A DNA stretch of 64,000 nt from a bacterium. Its GTDB lineage: Bacteria; Bacillota; Bacilli; Lactobacillales; Streptococcaceae. Shown here in pieces: positions 9,870 through 21,811 of the stretch. The position numbers and the translations under genes are program-made. The number at the start of each line of letters is the position of its first letter. The stretch's first letter is position 1. Location: positions 62,001 to 126,000 of the forward strand of contig CAJNDD010000001.1 of the NCBI GenBank assembly GCA_905221435.1, given 5' to 3'. The notes below the pieces were generated by a model, which was given only the letters and a program-made list of their open reading frames with translations, did no database searches and was not told the DNA's origin.

Positions 9870-12662
9870 ATGAAACTCAAAGATACCCTAAATCTTGGAA
9901 AAACTGAATTTCCAATGCGTGCTGGTCTTCCAACCAAAGAACCAATCTGGCAAAAAGAATGGGAAGAAGCAAAACTTTACCAACGTCGTCAAGAATTGAA
10001 TCAAGGAAAACCGCATTTCACCTTGCATGATGGCCCTCCATATGCAAACGGAAATATCCACGTTGGACATGCCATGAACAAGATTTCTAAAGATATTATT
10101 GTTCGTTCAAAATCGATGTCAGGATTTTATGCGCCTTACATCCCAGGCTGGGATACACATGGTCTACCAATCGAGCAAGTCTTGGCAAAACAGGGTGTTA
10201 AACGCAAAGAAATGGACTTGGTTGAGTACTTGAAACTTTGCCGTGAGTATGCTCTTTCTCAAGTAGATAAACAACGAGAAGACTTTAAACGTTTGGGTGT
10301 TTCTGGTGACTGGGAAAATCCTTATGTGACCTTGACTCCAGACTATGAAGCAGCTCAAATTCGTGTCTTCAGTGAAATGGCTAAAAAAGGCTATATCTAC
10401 CGTGGTGCAAAGCCAGTCTACTGGTCATGGTCTTCTGAGTCAGCCCTGGCTGAAGCGGAAATTGAATACCATGACTTGCTTTCAACTTCCCTTTACTATG
10501 CCAATCCAGTTAAAGATGGGAAAGGTGTTCTAGATACAGACACCTATATTGTCGTATGGACAACGACTCCATTTACCATCACAGCTTCTCGTGGATTGAC
10601 AGTTGGAGCGGATATTGACTACGTTGTGGTGCAACCTGCTGGTGAAGCTCGTAAGTTTGTGGTTGCTGCAGAGTTGTTGACTACTTTGTCTGAGAAATTT
10701 GGTTGGGCTGATGTTCAAGTCTTAGCGACTTACCGTGGTCAAGAATTGAACCACATCGTGACAGTCCACCCTTGGGATACGGCTGTAGATGAGCTGGTGA
10801 TCCTTGGCGACCACGTTACGACTGACTCTGGTACAGGTATCGTCCATACAGCGCCTGGTTTTGGTGAGGATGACTACAATGTCGGTGTTGCTAATGGTCT
10901 TGAAGTTGCTGTAACAGTTGACGAACGCGGGATCATGATGGAAAATGCTGGTCCTGATTTTGCGGGTCAATTCTATGACAAGGTGGTTCCAACTGTTATC
11001 GAAAAACTTGGTAACCTCCTTCTTGCCCAAGAAGAAATCTCTCACTCATATCCATTTGACTGGCGTACGAAAAAACCAATCATCTGGCGTGCAGTGCCAC
11101 AGTGGTTCGCCTCTGTATCTAAATTCCGCCAAGAAATCTTGGACGAAATTGAAAAAGTGAAGTTCCACTCAGAATGGGGGAAAGTACGTCTCTACAACAT
11201 GATTCGTGACCGTGGCGACTGGGTGATCTCTCGTCAACGTGCCTGGGGAGTTCCCCTTCCTATCTTCTACGCAGAAGACGGAACACCAATCATGACTGCT
11301 GAGACCATCGAACATGTGGCTCAACTCTTTGAAGAGCACGGCTCTATTGTCTGGTGGGAACGTGATGCTAAGGACCTCTTGCCAGAAGGATTTACTCATC
11401 CAGGTTCACCAAATGGCGAGTTCAAGAAAGAAACAGATATCATGGACGTATGGTTTGATTCAGGTTCATCATGGAATGGAGTAGTGGTCAACCGTCCAGA
11501 ACTCAAATATCCAGCAGATCTTTACCTTGAAGGTTCTGACCAGTACCGTGGTTGGTTCAACTCATCACTTATCACATCTGTTGCCAACCATGGCGTTGCT
11601 CCATATAAACAAATCTTGTCACAAGGTTTTGCCCTTGATGGTAAAGGTGAGAAGATGTCTAAATCTCTTGGGAATACCATTGCTCCAAGTGATGTTGAAA
11701 AACAATTTGGTGCGGAAATCTTGCGTCTCTGGGTAACAAGTGTGGACTCAAGCAACGACGTGCGTATCTCTATGGATATCTTGAGCCAAGTCTCTGAAAC
11801 TTACCGTAAGATCCGTAACACTCTTCGCTTCTTGATTGCTAACACATCTGACTTTAACCCAGCTCAAGATGCAGTAGCTTACGATGAGCTTCGTTCTGTT
11901 GACAAGTACATGACCATTCACTTTAACCAGCTTGTGAAAACGATTCGTGATGCCTATGCCAACTTTGAATTCTTGACAATCTACAAGGCCTTGGTGAACT
12001 TTATCAACGTTGACTTGTCAGCCTTCTACCTTGATTTTGCTAAAGACGTTGTTTACATCGAAGGTGCCAAATCACTCGAACGCCGTCAAATGCAGACAGT
12101 CTTCTATGACATTCTTGTCAAAATCACCAAACTCTTGACACCAATCCTTCCTCACACAGCAGAGGAAATCTGGTCATATCTTGAGTTTGAAGCTGAAGAA
12201 TTTGTTCAATTGTCTGAATTACCAGAAGCTGAAACTTTTGCCAACCAAGAAGAAATCTTGGATACATGGTCAGCCTTCATGGACTTCCGAGGACAAGCTC
12301 AAAAAGCCTTGGAAGAAGCACGTAATGCCAAAGTTATCGGGAAATCACTCGAAGCACACTTGACAGTTTATCCAAACGAAGTTGTGAAAACTCTTCTTGG
12401 AGCAGTGGACAGTAATGTGGCTCAACTTTTGATCGTGTCAGAATTGACCATCGCTGAAGGTACAGCTCCAGAAGGCGCAGTTAGCTTTGAGGATGTTGCC
12501 TTTACAGTTGAACGCGCTGCAGGTGAAGTTTGTGACCGTTGCCGTCGTATCGATCCAACTACTGCAGACCGTAGCTACCATGCAGTCATCTGTGACCACT
12601 GTGCAAGCATCGTAGAAGAAAACTTTGCGGATGCAGTTGCTCAAGGTTTTGAAGAAAAATAA
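9870..12662 (+). CDS. ileS: Isoleucyl-tRNA synthetase
   Basis: IleS charges tRNA-Ile with isoleucine in the cytoplasm. The 930-residue product is of the usual bacterial length. The class I signature HVGH is at residues 64-67 and KMSKS at 595-599. The editing (CP1) domain contains WTTTPFT and [15 protein letters not shown]. The C-terminal zinc finger is formed by CDRC and CDHC near residues 890-910. Start ATG 9870 follows AAAGGAG. The upstream T-box and its isoleucine specifier support the identity. Confidence 0.98.
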   Translation: MKLKDTLNLGKTEFPMRAGLPTKEPIWQKEWEEAKLYQRRQELNQGKPHFTLHDGPPYANGNIHVGHAMNKISKDIIVRSKSMSGFYAPYIPGWDTHGLPIEQVLAKQGVKRKEMDLVEYLKLCREYALSQVDKQREDFKRLGVSGDWENPYVTLTPDYEAAQIRVFSEMAKKGYIYRGAKPVYWSWSSESALAEAEIEYHDLLSTSLYYANPVKDGKGVLDTDTYIVVWTTTPFTITASRGLTVGADIDYVVVQPAGEARKFVVAAELLTTLSEKFGWADVQVLATYRGQELNHIVTVHPWDTAVDELVILGDHVTTDSGTGIVHTAPGFGEDDYNVGVANGLEVAVTVDERGIMMENAGPDFAGQFYDKVVPTVIEKLGNLLLAQEEISHSYPFDWRTKKPIIWRAVPQWFASVSKFRQEILDEIEKVKFHSEWGKVRLYNMIRDRGDWVISRQRAWGVPLPIFYAEDGTPIMTAETIEHVAQLFEEHGSIVWWERDAKDLLPEGFTHPGSPNGEFKKETDIMDVWFDSGSSWNGVVVNRPELKYPADLYLEGSDQYRGWFNSSLITSVANHGVAPYKQILSQGFALDGKGEKMSKSLGNTIAPSDVEKQFGAEILRLWVTSVDSSNDVRISMDILSQVSETYRKIRNTLRFLIANTSDFNPAQDAVAYDELRSVDKYMTIHFNQLVKTIRDAYANFEFLTIYKALVNFINVDLSAFYLDFAKDVVYIEGAKSLERRQMQTVFYDILVKITKLLTPILPHTAEEIWSYLEFEAEEFVQLSELPEAETFANQEEILDTWSAFMDFRGQAQKALEEARNAKVIGKSLEAHLTVYPNEVVKTLLGAVDSNVAQLLIVSELTIAEGTAPEGAVSFEDVAFTVERAAGEVCDRCRRIDPTTADRSYHAVICDHCASIVEENFADAVAQGFEEK

Positions 12663-12793
12663 GTTATATGAAGCTGAGAAAAAATTCAATTTAAGGATGA
12701 AAGTCAGTAAGTATATCTATGATAAAATGCGATATATCAAGTTTTTTTGACACGTAGTATCAGGGACTCACTACTATTTTATGTATCCGATAA

Positions 12794-12820
12794 AGAGGGG
12801 GGCGGAAACCCCTCTTTTTG
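12794..12820 (+). terminator. Rho-independent terminator after ileS
   Basis: AGAGGGG at 12794-12800 pairs with CCCCTCT at 12809-12815 across a GGCGGAAA loop, followed by TTTTT. It lies 130 bases after the ileS stop; the intervening bases hold only a weak imperfect repeat (TAGTA...TACTA). Confidence 0.85.
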
Positions 12821-12932
12821 AATGCAAGGGATTAAGTTAGAAATCGGGGATGATATTTGTTCGTATCTTGAGAAGGTCTTTTGTTTCTGAGATAAATATG
12901 GTAGAATGATAGCTACGACAGAGGAGGTTCTT

Positions 12933-13313
12933 ATGGAGATAAATAGATTAGTTCGACTCAATTGGAAGCTAGGTATGATAGCAGGGATTGCCTTGCTTTT
13001 GGGACCCGTTCTAAGATTTTTACTATCCTATGCTGGGGCTGTTATTTATAAAGATCCTTCAAAAATACTGGTCGTCACGGTTGCCTTTTCCTTGCTCCTG
13101 ACATTTTTTAAGATTTTGATGATTGCATTAGGCACCTTTATGTTAATCTATTTTGAAGAAGACCAACAACTTCGAAAGCTGCCTTCTATTTTATTTATCC
13201 TTGGTGGAGTGATGGGCACGCTTTCAGCGACCGAGTGGATAGGAGGATTTTTCGTTATTAAAGGGGCCGTTTCTTTTTCTAAATTTTTAAAAGAAGTCTA
13301 TGAACTTGTATGA
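12933..13313 (+). CDS. Small integral membrane protein of unknown function
   Basis: A 126-residue protein that I do not recognise. ATG 12933 is preceded by a near-perfect GAGGAGG site at 12921-12927, so it is likely translated. It has about four hydrophobic segments (residues ~13-32, 45-72, 75-92, 98-118) separated by short charged loops such as YFEEDQQLRKLP. No catalytic motif is visible. It stands alone between the ileS terminator and a hairpin, upstream of secA. Confidence 0.65.
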   Translation: MEINRLVRLNWKLGMIAGIALLLGPVLRFLLSYAGAVIYKDPSKILVVTVAFSLLLTFFKILMIALGTFMLIYFEEDQQLRKLPSILFILGGVMGTLSATEWIGGFFVIKGAVSFSKFLKEVYELV

Positions 13314-13351
13314 TACTCCGGTGAAAACAACGTTTGTACCGCACTCCGGAA

Positions 13352-13376
13352 GTTAGATTTTTTCTATCTAACCTTT
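13352..13376 (+). terminator. Hairpin after the small membrane protein gene
   Basis: GTTAGAT at 13352-13358 pairs with ATCTAAC at 13366-13372 and is followed by CTTTT. The T run is short, so termination may be weak. The rest of the gap to secA holds the secA promoter. Confidence 0.5.
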
Positions 13377-13464
13377 TGGGGAGGTACACATCTTTAGAAT
13401 AATTTTTGACATGGCCTTCTAGACTATCTTCTAGTTCGTTTCCCTTGAAAACAGGGATTTTTTC

Positions 13465-13493
13465 TTGAAAAATAAGAGTAAATATGCTACAAT
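13465..13493 (+). promoter_or_regulatory. Sigma-70-type promoter of secA
   Basis: TTGAAA at 13465-13470 and TACAAT at 13488-13493 are spaced by 17 bases, with a TGC extended -10 just before the second hexamer. It is 45 bases upstream of the secA start. Confidence 0.75.
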
Positions 13494-13538
13494 TAAAAGA
13501 ACTTTCTAAAATCTTCAGAATTAAAAGTAAGGAAAATA

Positions 13539-16052
13539 ATGGCTAATATTTTAAAAAAAATCATCGAAAATGATAAAGGTGAAATAAGAAAATTAGAAAA
13601 AATGGCAGAAAAGGTCATGTCCTATGAGGACGAAATGGCAGCCTTGACCGATGAAGAACTACAAGCAAAAACAGTTGAATTTAAGGAACGCTATGCAAAT
13701 GGTGAAACGTTAGATCAACTTCTGTACGAAGCATTTGCAGTTGTCCGTGAAGGGGCTAAACGTGTCTTAGGTCTTTTCCCATATAAGGTTCAGATTATGG
13801 GGGGGATTGTCCTTCACCACGGTGATGTACCTGAAATGCGTACAGGGGAAGGAAAAACCCTGACAGCGACCATGCCAGTGTATCTGAATGCCTTGTCTGG
13901 AAAAGGAGTCCACGTTGTAACGGTCAATGAATACCTGTCAGAACGTGATGCGACTGAAATGGGTGAACTCTATTCATGGCTTGGTTTATCAGTAGGAATT
14001 AACTTAGCAGCTAAATCTCCAATGGAAAAAAGAGAAGCTTATGCTTGTGATATCACCTACTCAACCAACTCTGAGATTGGTTTTGACTATCTGCGTGATA
14101 ACATGGTTGTTCGAGCTGAAAATATGGTACAACGTCCACTCAACTATGCCTTGGTTGACGAGGTAGATTCGATTTTGATTGACGAGGCGCGTACACCATT
14201 GATTGTATCCGGTGCCAATGCTGTCGAAACGAGCCAGTTGTATCACATGGCTGATAGCTTTGTCAAATCGTTAGATAAAGAAGATTATATTATTGACATT
14301 CAATCTAAGGCAATCGGTTTGTCTGATTCAGGTATTGATAAGGCCGAAAGTTATTTTAGACTGGAAAATCTTTATGATATCGAAAATGTAGCTTTGACTC
14401 ATTTTATTGATAATTCTCTTCGAGCTAACTACATCATGCTTCTTGATATTGACTATGTGGTCAGTGAAGAGCAGGAAATCCTGATTGTCGATCAATTTAC
14501 AGGTCGTACCATGGAAGGTCGTCGTTATTCTGACGGATTGCACCAAGCAATTGAAGCCAAAGAGGGTGTTCCAATTCAAGACGAAACAAAAACTTCAGCC
14601 TCTATTACTTACCAGAATCTATTTCGTATGTATAAGAAGTTGTCTGGTATGACTGGTACTGGTAAGACTGAAGAAGAAGAATTTCGTGAGATTTATAACA
14701 TTCGCGTGATTCCAATCCCAACTAACCGCCCTGTTCAGCGTATTGACCATCCAGACCTTCTCTATGCTAGCATCGAAGCAAAATTTAATGCCGTTGTTGA
14801 GGATGTCAAAGTTCGTTACCAAAAAGGACAGCCAGTTTTAGTTGGTACAGTTGCCGTTGAAACCAGTGATTATATTTCAAAAAAATTAGTGGCAGCAGGG
14901 ATTCCCCACGAAGTTTTGAATGCGAAGAACCACTACAAAGAAGCACAAATCATCATGAATGCTGGTCAACGTGGCGCAGTTACAATTGCAACTAATATGG
15001 CTGGTCGTGGTACCGACATTAAGCTCGGTGAAGGGGTTCGTGAGTTAGGTGGACTTTGTGTCATCGGTACTGAGCGCCACGAGAGCCGTCGTATTGATAA
15101 CCAGCTTCGTGGACGTTCAGGACGTCAAGGAGATCCAGGTGAGTCACAATTTTACTTGTCTCTTGAAGATGATTTGATGAAACGTTTCGGTTCAGAACGT
15201 CTGAAAGGTGTCTTTGAACGTCTCAATATGTCTGATGAAGCCATCGAATCTCGCATGTTAACGCGTCAAGTTGAAGCAGCTCAAAAACGTGTCGAAGGAA
15301 ACAACTACGATACTCGTAAACAAGTCCTCCAATACGATGACGTTATGCGTGAGCAACGTGAAATCATCTATGCACAACGTTATGATGTCATCACTGCAGA
15401 CCGTGACTTGGCACCTGAAATCCATGCTATGATTAAACGTACAATCGGACGAGTTGTGGATGCTCATTCACGTTCTAAGGAAGAAGAAAAAATCGAAGCT
15501 ATTTTGAATTTTGCTAAGTACAATCTGCTACCAGAGGCTTCTATTTCTGAGGAAGATTTAGCTGGTTTGTCAGATCGTGAAATAAAAGATGAACTCTTCC
15601 AACGTGCTTTGAAGGTATACGATAGTCAAATCTCAAAATTACGTGATGAGGACGCAGTCAAGGAATTCCAAAAAGTTTTGATTCTTCGAGTTGTGGATAA
15701 CAAGTGGACGGATCATATTGATGCTCTTGACCAGTTACGAAATGCTGTTGGTCTTCGTGGATATGCCCAAAATAACCCAGTTGTTGAGTATCAAGCAGAA
15801 GGCTTCCGTATGTTTAATGATATGATTGGGGCGATTGAGTTTGATGTGACTCGTTTGATGATGAAAGCACAAATCCATGAGCAAGAAAGACCGCAGACCG
15901 AGATTAATATTAGCACAACAGCTACTCGAAATATCGCCGCTCAGCGTGCTAACCTTCCAGCAGATGTGGACTTGAGCCAAATCGGACGAAACGACCAATG
16001 CCCATGTGGATCAGGTAAGAAATTCAAGAACTGTCATGGTAAGAGACAATAA
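13539..16052 (+). CDS. secA: Protein translocase ATPase SecA
   Basis: SecA is the motor that pushes preproteins through SecYEG at the membrane. The 837-residue product has the Walker A loop GEGKT at residues 103-107 and the Walker B/DEAD-like [15 protein letters not shown] near 207-221. [11 protein letters not shown] and the [11 protein letters not shown] segment of the second motor domain follow. The protein ends in the zinc-binding SEC-C motif [14 protein letters not shown]. Start ATG 13539 has a TAAGGA site upstream. A short hairpin (CGGATACC with GGTGTCCG) separates it from the next gene. Confidence 0.98.
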   Translation: MANILKKIIENDKGEIRKLEKMAEKVMSYEDEMAALTDEELQAKTVEFKERYANGETLDQLLYEAFAVVREGAKRVLGLFPYKVQIMGGIVLHHGDVPEMRTGEGKTLTATMPVYLNALSGKGVHVVTVNEYLSERDATEMGELYSWLGLSVGINLAAKSPMEKREAYACDITYSTNSEIGFDYLRDNMVVRAENMVQRPLNYALVDEVDSILIDEARTPLIVSGANAVETSQLYHMADSFVKSLDKEDYIIDIQSKAIGLSDSGIDKAESYFRLENLYDIENVALTHFIDNSLRANYIMLLDIDYVVSEEQEILIVDQFTGRTMEGRRYSDGLHQAIEAKEGVPIQDETKTSASITYQNLFRMYKKLSGMTGTGKTEEEEFREIYNIRVIPIPTNRPVQRIDHPDLLYASIEAKFNAVVEDVKVRYQKGQPVLVGTVAVETSDYISKKLVAAGIPHEVLNAKNHYKEAQIIMNAGQRGAVTIATNMAGRGTDIKLGEGVRELGGLCVIGTERHESRRIDNQLRGRSGRQGDPGESQFYLSLEDDLMKRFGSERLKGVFERLNMSDEAIESRMLTRQVEAAQKRVEGNNYDTRKQVLQYDDVMREQREIIYAQRYDVITADRDLAPEIHAMIKRTIGRVVDAHSRSKEEEKIEAILNFAKYNLLPEASISEEDLAGLSDREIKDELFQRALKVYDSQISKLRDEDAVKEFQKVLILRVVDNKWTDHIDALDQLRNAVGLRGYAQNNPVVEYQAEGFRMFNDMIGAIEFDVTRLMMKAQIHEQERPQTEINISTTATRNIAAQRANLPADVDLSQIGRNDQCPCGSGKKFKNCHGKRQ

Positions 16053-16131
16053 TATGAGATAAGATACAGGCGGATACCTGGTAAAAATCATTTTTTGCTT
16101 GGTGTCCGTTTGCTTTATAAGGAGATGAATC

Positions 16132-17163
16132 ATGGTATTTAAAGCTAAAAGTCCTAAAATTAACATTGAAGAAGTTCGCGCCTTGTCTAAATTAGAAGGA
16201 GCGGCTCTTGCGAGAAAAAATCAACGTGATCAGGAATTGGAAGCCATCATCCGTGGGGAAGACCAGCGTATTCTCTTGGTGATTGGACCGTGTTCATCTG
16301 ATAATGAAGAGGCGGTTCTCGAGTATGCCAAGCGTCTATCTGCTTTGCAAGAAGAGGTCAAAGACCGTATTTTTATGGTCATGCGTGTCTATACGGCTAA
16401 ACCTCGTACCAATGGAGATGGCTATAAGGGCTTGATTCATCAACCAAATGCGACAGAAGCTCCTAGCTTGATCAATGGGATCAAGGCTGTTCGTCAGCTG
16501 CACTACCGTGTGATTACCGAGACGGGAATGACAACAGCTGATGAGATGCTTTATCCTGAAAATCTTCCGCTGGTGGATGATTTGATTTCTTATATGGCTG
16601 TTGGAGCTCGTTCTGTAGAGGATCAACAGCACCGTTTTGTAGCGAGTGGGGCAGATTTCTCAACAGGATTTAAAAATCCAACATCTGGGAATCTCAATGT
16701 TATGTTTAACGGGATTTACGCAGCGCAAAATAAACAGAGTTTCCTTTTCCTCGGTAAAGAGGTGGAAACAACAGGGAATCCATTGTCCCACGCCATTCTT
16801 CGCGGTGCCTTGAATGAATACGGGAAAAATATTCCTAACTACTACTATGACAATTTGATGGATACCATTGCCCAGTATGAAAAGATGGGCTTGGAAAATC
16901 CCTTTATCATCATCGATACCAATCATGACAATTCAGGCAAGCAATACATGGATCAAATCCGTATCGTTCGTCAGACATTGATCAACCGTGACTGGAATGA
17001 GAAAATCAAGAAATATGTTCGTGGTTTTATGATTGAGTCCTATCTAGAAGATGGACGTCAAAATGAGCCAGAAGTTTTTGGTAAGTCCATTACAGATCCG
17101 TGTCTCGGATGGGACAACACAGAAGCACTTGTTCGCGAAATTTACCAAACGCTAGGAGAGTAA
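16132..17163 (+). CDS. aroF: DAHP synthase (3-deoxy-7-phosphoheptulonate synthase), first copy
   Basis: This 343-residue class I DAHP synthase condenses PEP and erythrose 4-phosphate, the first step of the shikimate pathway. Recognisable segments are [44 protein letters not shown] and [11 protein letters not shown]. The short N-terminal region before the barrel is of the type that usually confers feedback inhibition by an aromatic amino acid. Start ATG 16132 follows AAGGAG. It is followed after one base by a very similar second copy. The aroF/aroG assignment between the two copies is by convention in pneumococcus and cannot be decided from sequence here. Confidence 0.93.
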   Translation: MVFKAKSPKINIEEVRALSKLEGAALARKNQRDQELEAIIRGEDQRILLVIGPCSSDNEEAVLEYAKRLSALQEEVKDRIFMVMRVYTAKPRTNGDGYKGLIHQPNATEAPSLINGIKAVRQLHYRVITETGMTTADEMLYPENLPLVDDLISYMAVGARSVEDQQHRFVASGADFSTGFKNPTSGNLNVMFNGIYAAQNKQSFLFLGKEVETTGNPLSHAILRGALNEYGKNIPNYYYDNLMDTIAQYEKMGLENPFIIIDTNHDNSGKQYMDQIRIVRQTLINRDWNEKIKKYVRGFMIESYLEDGRQNEPEVFGKSITDPCLGWDNTEALVREIYQTLGE

Positions 17164-17164
17164 G

Positions 17165-18196
17165 ATGGCATTTATCGAAAAAGGTCAAGAAATTGATATT
17201 GAAGCAATCAAGGCTGCGACCCAGTTGTCATCTGAAGCCTTGCGAAAAAAAGAAGCCCGCGATAGAGAGCTGGCAGCCATCATCTCAGGTGAGGATGACC
17301 GCATCCTTTTGGTGATGGGGCCTTGCTCTTCTGACAATGAAGAAGCAGTGCTTGAATATGCTCGTCGCTTAGCAGACTTGCAGAAAAAAGTTGCGGATAA
17401 AATCTTTATCGTGATGCGTGTCTATACGGCTAAACCTCGTACTAATGGAGATGGCTATAAGGGTTTGGTTCATCAGCCGGATACTTCTAAAGCTCCAAGC
17501 TTGATTAATGGTTTGCAAGCTGTTCGTCAGCTTCACTACCGTGTGATTACCGAAACTGGATTGACGACAGCTGATGAGATGCTTTATCCGTCAAATCTCG
17601 TTTTGGTCGATGATCTAGTCAGCTACCATGCTGTGGGAGCTCGTTCGGTAGAAGACCAAGAACACCGCTTTGTCGCCTCTGGGATTGATGCTCCGGTTGG
17701 GATGAAAAATCCAACATCTGGGAACCTTGGAGTCATGTTTAATGCCATCTATGCGGCTCAAAACAAGCAAACCTTCCTTTACCATGGCCAAGAAGTGGAA
17801 ACTTCAGGAAATCCCTTGGCCCACGTTATCCTTCGTGGCGCCATGAACGAATATGGTAAAAATGAACCCAATTTCTACTATGAAACCCTCTTAAATGCCA
17901 TCAATCGCTATGAGACTATGGGACTTGAAAATCCCTTCATTATCATCGATACCAATCATGACAATTCAGGCAAGCAGTATATGGAACAAATCCGCATTGT
18001 TCGCCAAGCCTTGCTGAATCGTGATTGGAATGAAAAGATTAAAAAGACGGTTCGAGGCTTTATGATCGAATCTTACCTAGCTGATGGCCGCCAAAATCAA
18101 CCAGAGGTCTTTGGTTGCTCTATAACCGACCCTTGTCTAGGGTGGGAAAATACAGTAGCCTTGGTAGAAGAAATTTATACTACCTTAACAAAATAA
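17165..18196 (+). CDS. aroG: DAHP synthase, second tandem copy
   Basis: A second 343-residue DAHP synthase, the same length and mostly identical to the upstream copy in the catalytic segments ([55 protein letters not shown]). The two differ most in the first ~30 residues and in scattered surface positions, consistent with isoenzymes with different feedback control. The start ATG 17165 is one base after the stop of the first copy, so the two are co-translated. Tandem DAHP synthases before acpS are the normal arrangement in Mitis-group streptococci. Confidence 0.92.
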   Translation: MAFIEKGQEIDIEAIKAATQLSSEALRKKEARDRELAAIISGEDDRILLVMGPCSSDNEEAVLEYARRLADLQKKVADKIFIVMRVYTAKPRTNGDGYKGLVHQPDTSKAPSLINGLQAVRQLHYRVITETGLTTADEMLYPSNLVLVDDLVSYHAVGARSVEDQEHRFVASGIDAPVGMKNPTSGNLGVMFNAIYAAQNKQTFLYHGQEVETSGNPLAHVILRGAMNEYGKNEPNFYYETLLNAINRYETMGLENPFIIIDTNHDNSGKQYMEQIRIVRQALLNRDWNEKIKKTVRGFMIESYLADGRQNQPEVFGCSITDPCLGWENTVALVEEIYTTLTK

Positions 18197-18240
18197 GTGA
18201 AAAGGATGGAGTTGGGGGAATCTCAGCTCCTTTTATGAGT

Positions 18241-18603
18241 ATGATAGTTGGACACGGAATTGACATCGAAGAATTGGCTTCGATAGAAAACGCAGTTACA
18301 CGACGAGAAGGCTTTGCTAAGCGCGTGTTGACCTCTAAAGAAATGGAGCGTTTTACCAATCTCAAAGGGCGCAGACAAATCGAATACTTGGCAGGACGTT
18401 GGTCGGCTAAGGAGGCTTTCTCCAAGGCTATGGGGACAGGAATTGGCAAACTGACCTTTCAGGATTTGGAAGTTTTGAACAATGAACGCGGGGCTCCCTA
18501 TTTTAGTCAGGCACCATTTTCAGGAAAGATTTGGCTGTCGATCAGCCATACAGATCAGTTTGTGACAGCCAGTGTCATTTTGGAGGAAAATCATGAAAGC
18601 TAG
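18241..18603 (+). CDS. acpS: Holo-[acyl-carrier-protein] synthase AcpS
   Basis: AcpS transfers 4'-phosphopantetheine from CoA to acyl carrier protein. The start ATG 18241 gives the family N terminus [11 protein letters not shown] and a normal length of 120 residues; an ATG six bases upstream is possible. The GIDIEE motif (Asp8) and [14 protein letters not shown] (about residues 53-66) supply the magnesium- and CoA-binding residues. The C terminus [15 protein letters not shown] is typical. The gene overlaps the alr start by 11 bases. Confidence 0.95.
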   Translation: MIVGHGIDIEELASIENAVTRREGFAKRVLTSKEMERFTNLKGRRQIEYLAGRWSAKEAFSKAMGTGIGKLTFQDLEVLNNERGAPYFSQAPFSGKIWLSISHTDQFVTASVILEENHES

Positions 18604-19696
18604 TCCACATAGACCAACCAAGGCTCTGATATATCTGGGAGCTATTCGACAAAATATTCAGCAAATGGGGGCTCATATCCCTGAAGGAACGCTCAAGTGG
18701 GCAGTGGTCAAGGCCAATGCCTATGGTCATGGGGCTGTTGCCGTTGCCAAGGCGATTCAAGATGATGTTGATGGATTTTGTGTTTCCAATATTGATGAAG
18801 CTATTGAACTTCGTCTGGCTGGACTTAGCAAGAAAATCCTCATTTTAGGAGTTTCTGAGCTAGAAGCTGTTTCTCTTGCTAAAGAATACGACATCACCTT
18901 GACAGTGGCTGGACTGGAGTGGATTCAAGAACTCTTAGCTAGGGAGACAGATTTAACTGGCTTGACTGTTCACCTCAAGATTGATTCAGGGATGGGACGG
19001 ATTGGTTTTCGAGATTCCAGTGATGCAGAGCAGGCTCAAGCCGTGCTCCAACAATACGGTGCTCGCGTTGAGGGGATTTTTACCCACTTTGCTACTGCAG
19101 ATGAAGAATCAGATGCCTATTTTAATACCCAGTTAGAACGATTTAAAGCTATTTTGGCAAGTATGAAGAAAGTTCCAGAACTGGTTCATGCCAGTAACTC
19201 GGCAACGACCCTCTGGCATGCAGAGACTATTTTCAATGCAGTCCGTATGGGAGATGCCATGTATGGTCTCAATCCAAGTGGAGAGGTCTTGGACTTACCC
19301 TATGATTTGACACCAGCCTTGACCTTGGAGTCTGCCCTGGTTCATGTCAAGACAGTTCCAGCTGGAGCTTGCATGGGCTATGGAGCTACCTATCAAGCGG
19401 ATAGTGAGCAAGTCATTGCGACGGTGCCAATCGGTTATGCGGATGGTTGGACACGAGACATGCAGAATTTCTCTGTCTTGGTAGATGGTCAAGCTTGCCC
19501 AATCATCGGACGAGTATCTATGGACCAAATTACCATTCGTTTGCCTAAGGTTTACCCGCTAGGAACAAAAGTAACTCTGATCGGCACAAACGGTGACAAG
19601 GAAATCACAGCAACTCAGGTAGCGACCTACCGTGGAACCATTAACTATGAAGTGGTTTGCCTCCTCAGCGACCGCATTCCGAGAGAATATTATTAA
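18593..19696 (+). CDS. alr: Alanine racemase
   Basis: Alr interconverts L- and D-alanine for peptidoglycan and teichoic acid synthesis. The 367-residue product starts at ATG 18593, with GGAGG just upstream inside acpS. The PLP lysine is in [11 protein letters not shown] (about residues 35-45). The second catalytic base is in the MGYGATYQ region near residue 260, and SMDQITI and [14 protein letters not shown] mark the C-terminal beta domain. The order acpS-alr-recG is the standard streptococcal one. Confidence 0.96.
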   Translation: MKASPHRPTKALIYLGAIRQNIQQMGAHIPEGTLKWAVVKANAYGHGAVAVAKAIQDDVDGFCVSNIDEAIELRLAGLSKKILILGVSELEAVSLAKEYDITLTVAGLEWIQELLARETDLTGLTVHLKIDSGMGRIGFRDSSDAEQAQAVLQQYGARVEGIFTHFATADEESDAYFNTQLERFKAILASMKKVPELVHASNSATTLWHAETIFNAVRMGDAMYGLNPSGEVLDLPYDLTPALTLESALVHVKTVPAGACMGYGATYQADSEQVIATVPIGYADGWTRDMQNFSVLVDGQACPIIGRVSMDQITIRLPKVYPLGTKVTLIGTNGDKEITATQVATYRGTINYEVVCLLSDRIPREYY

Positions 19697-19713
19697 AAAG
19701 AAAGGAGTGGAGC

Positions 19714-21729
19714 ATGAATCTACATCAACCCTTGCATGTCTTACCTGGTGTGGGGCCAAAGTCAGCCGAGAAATACGCCAAACTAGGAATTGAAAACTTG
19801 CAAGACCTCTTGCTCTACTTTCCTTTCCGTTATGAAGACTTTAAGACCAAGCAGGTACTGGAATTGGAAGATGGAGAAAAGGCGGTTCTGTCTGGTCAAG
19901 TCGTGACTCCTGCCAGTGTCCAGTATTATGGATTCAAGCGCAATCGCCTGCGTTTTAGTCTCAAGCAGGGAGAAGTCGTTTTTGCGGTGAATTTTTTTAA
20001 CCAACCCTACTTAGCTGATAAGATAGAGTTGGGAGCAACCCTTGCTGTCTTTGGTAAATGGGACCGTGCCAAAGCCAGTCTGACTGGGATGAAGGTTCTA
20101 GCTCAGGTGGAAGATGACCTCCAGCCTGTCTATCGTCTGGCTCAAGGAATCAGTCAGGCCAGTCTGGTCAAGGTCATTAAGACGGCCTTTGATCAGGGGT
20201 TGGACCTCTTGATTGAGGAAAATCTTCCCCAGTCTTTACTTGATAAATACAAACTCATGTCCCGTTGCCAGGCTGTTCGCGCTATGCATTTCCCCAAGGA
20301 TTTGGCAGAATATAAGCAGGCCCTTCGACGTATTAAGTTTGAGGAACTCTTTTATTTTCAGATGCAGTTACAGACGCTCAAGTCTGAAAATAGAGTTCAA
20401 GGAAGCGGTCTGGTTCTGAACTGGTCCCAGGAAAAAGTGTCGGCTGTTAAAGAAAGTCTGCCATTTGCCCTGACCCAAGCTCAGGAAAAGAGTTTGCAGG
20501 AAATTTTGGCCGACATGAAGTCGGACCACCACATGAATCGTCTCCTGCAAGGAGATGTAGGGAGCGGAAAGACGGTGGTTGCTGGCCTGGCCATGTTTGC
20601 GGCGGTGACGGCTGGCTATCAGGCAGCTCTCATGGTGCCAACAGAAATCCTAGCAGAGCAACACTTTGAGAGTTTGAAGAGTCTCTTTCCAGACCTGCGC
20701 CTTGCTCTCTTGACAGGTTCCTTAAAAGCTGCAGAAAAAAGAGAAGTCTTGGAGACCATTGCCAAGGGTGAGGCTGACTTTATTATCGGGACTCATGCTT
20801 TGATACAAGATGGAGTGGATTATGCTCGTCTTGGATTGATTATCATCGATGAGCAGCACCGTTTTGGTGTGGGGCAAAGGCGTGTTTTACGGGAAAAAGG
20901 GGATAATCCTGACGTTCTCATGATGACAGCGACACCGATTCCACGGACGCTGGCCATCACAGCCTTTGGTGATATGGATGTTTCCATTATCGACCAGATG
21001 CCAGCAGGGCGGAAACCTATTGTGACGCGCTGGATTAAGCATGAGCAGTTGCCTCAGGTCTTGACTTGGTTAGAGGGGGAAATCCAAAAAGGTTCTCAAG
21101 CCTATGTCATCTCTCCCTTGATTGAAGAATCTGAAGCTCTGGATCTGAAAAATGCCATTGCCTTATCTGAGGAGCTGACAGCTCATTTTGCTGGCAAGGC
21201 AGAAGTGGCGCTTTTACACGGTAAGATGAAGAGTGACGAAAAAGACCAGATTATGCAGGAGTTCAAAGAGAGAAAGACAGATATTCTGGTTTCGACGACG
21301 GTTATTGAGGTTGGGGTCAATGTTCCCAATGCGACCGTCATGATTATCATGGATGCCGACCGCTTCGGTCTCAGTCAGCTTCACCAGCTCAGAGGTCGTG
21401 TTGGTCGGGGTGACAAGCAATCCTACGCTGTTCTTGTAGCTAATCCCAAGACGGATTCTGGGAAGGATCGCATGCGCATCATGACAGAAACGACTAATGG
21501 ATTTGTCCTTGCGGAGGAAGATTTGAAAATGCGTGGTTCAGGTGAGATTTTTGGAACTAGACAGTCTGGGTTACCAGAATTTCAAGTAGCTGATATTATC
21601 GAAGATTTTCCGATTTTAGAAGAAGCCAGAAAGGTTGCCAGCTACATTAGTTCTATAGAAGGTTGGCGAGGGGATCCAGAATGGCGCATGATTGCTCTTA
21701 ATCTAGAAAAGAGAGAACATCTAGATTAA
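19714..21729 (+). CDS. recG: ATP-dependent DNA helicase RecG
   Basis: RecG remodels stalled replication forks and Holliday junctions. The start ATG 19714 follows AAAGGAG; the frame is open upstream inside alr but without a ribosome site. The 671-residue product has an N-terminal wedge/OB domain, Walker A GDVGSGKT at residues 280-287 and the DEQH box at 379-382. The C-terminal helicase motifs include STTVIEVGVN, QLRGRVGRG and the TRG-type GSGEIFGTRQSG segment. It ends the secA-recG block. Confidence 0.97.
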   Translation: MNLHQPLHVLPGVGPKSAEKYAKLGIENLQDLLLYFPFRYEDFKTKQVLELEDGEKAVLSGQVVTPASVQYYGFKRNRLRFSLKQGEVVFAVNFFNQPYLADKIELGATLAVFGKWDRAKASLTGMKVLAQVEDDLQPVYRLAQGISQASLVKVIKTAFDQGLDLLIEENLPQSLLDKYKLMSRCQAVRAMHFPKDLAEYKQALRRIKFEELFYFQMQLQTLKSENRVQGSGLVLNWSQEKVSAVKESLPFALTQAQEKSLQEILADMKSDHHMNRLLQGDVGSGKTVVAGLAMFAAVTAGYQAALMVPTEILAEQHFESLKSLFPDLRLALLTGSLKAAEKREVLETIAKGEADFIIGTHALIQDGVDYARLGLIIIDEQHRFGVGQRRVLREKGDNPDVLMMTATPIPRTLAITAFGDMDVSIIDQMPAGRKPIVTRWIKHEQLPQVLTWLEGEIQKGSQAYVISPLIEESEALDLKNAIALSEELTAHFAGKAEVALLHGKMKSDEKDQIMQEFKERKTDILVSTTVIEVGVNVPNATVMIIMDADRFGLSQLHQLRGRVGRGDKQSYAVLVANPKTDSGKDRMRIMTETTNGFVLAEEDLKMRGSGEIFGTRQSGLPEFQVADIIEDFPILEEARKVASYISSIEGWRGDPEWRMIALNLEKREHLD

Positions 21730-21773
21730 GCTTTCTCTAAGGAAAACTTAAGCTAGCTTTTAGGATTATTTCT

Positions 21774-21779
21774 TATAAT
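21774..21779 (+). promoter_or_regulatory. -10 element of a short transcription unit
   Basis: A perfect TATAAT lies 33 bases before the small reading frame at 21812. No strong -35 is visible. Together with the terminator at 21891 it delimits a transcript of roughly 130 bases. Confidence 0.5.
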
Positions 21780-21811
21780 AGTGTCAACAAAAAAGAAACG
21801 AGGACTTTCTC

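Noticed and set aside
16132..18196. Tandem DAHP synthase genes as a recent, unusual duplication
   Set aside because: Two DAHP synthases side by side before acpS is the usual arrangement in pneumococcus and relatives, and the copies have diverged enough to be stable isoenzymes.
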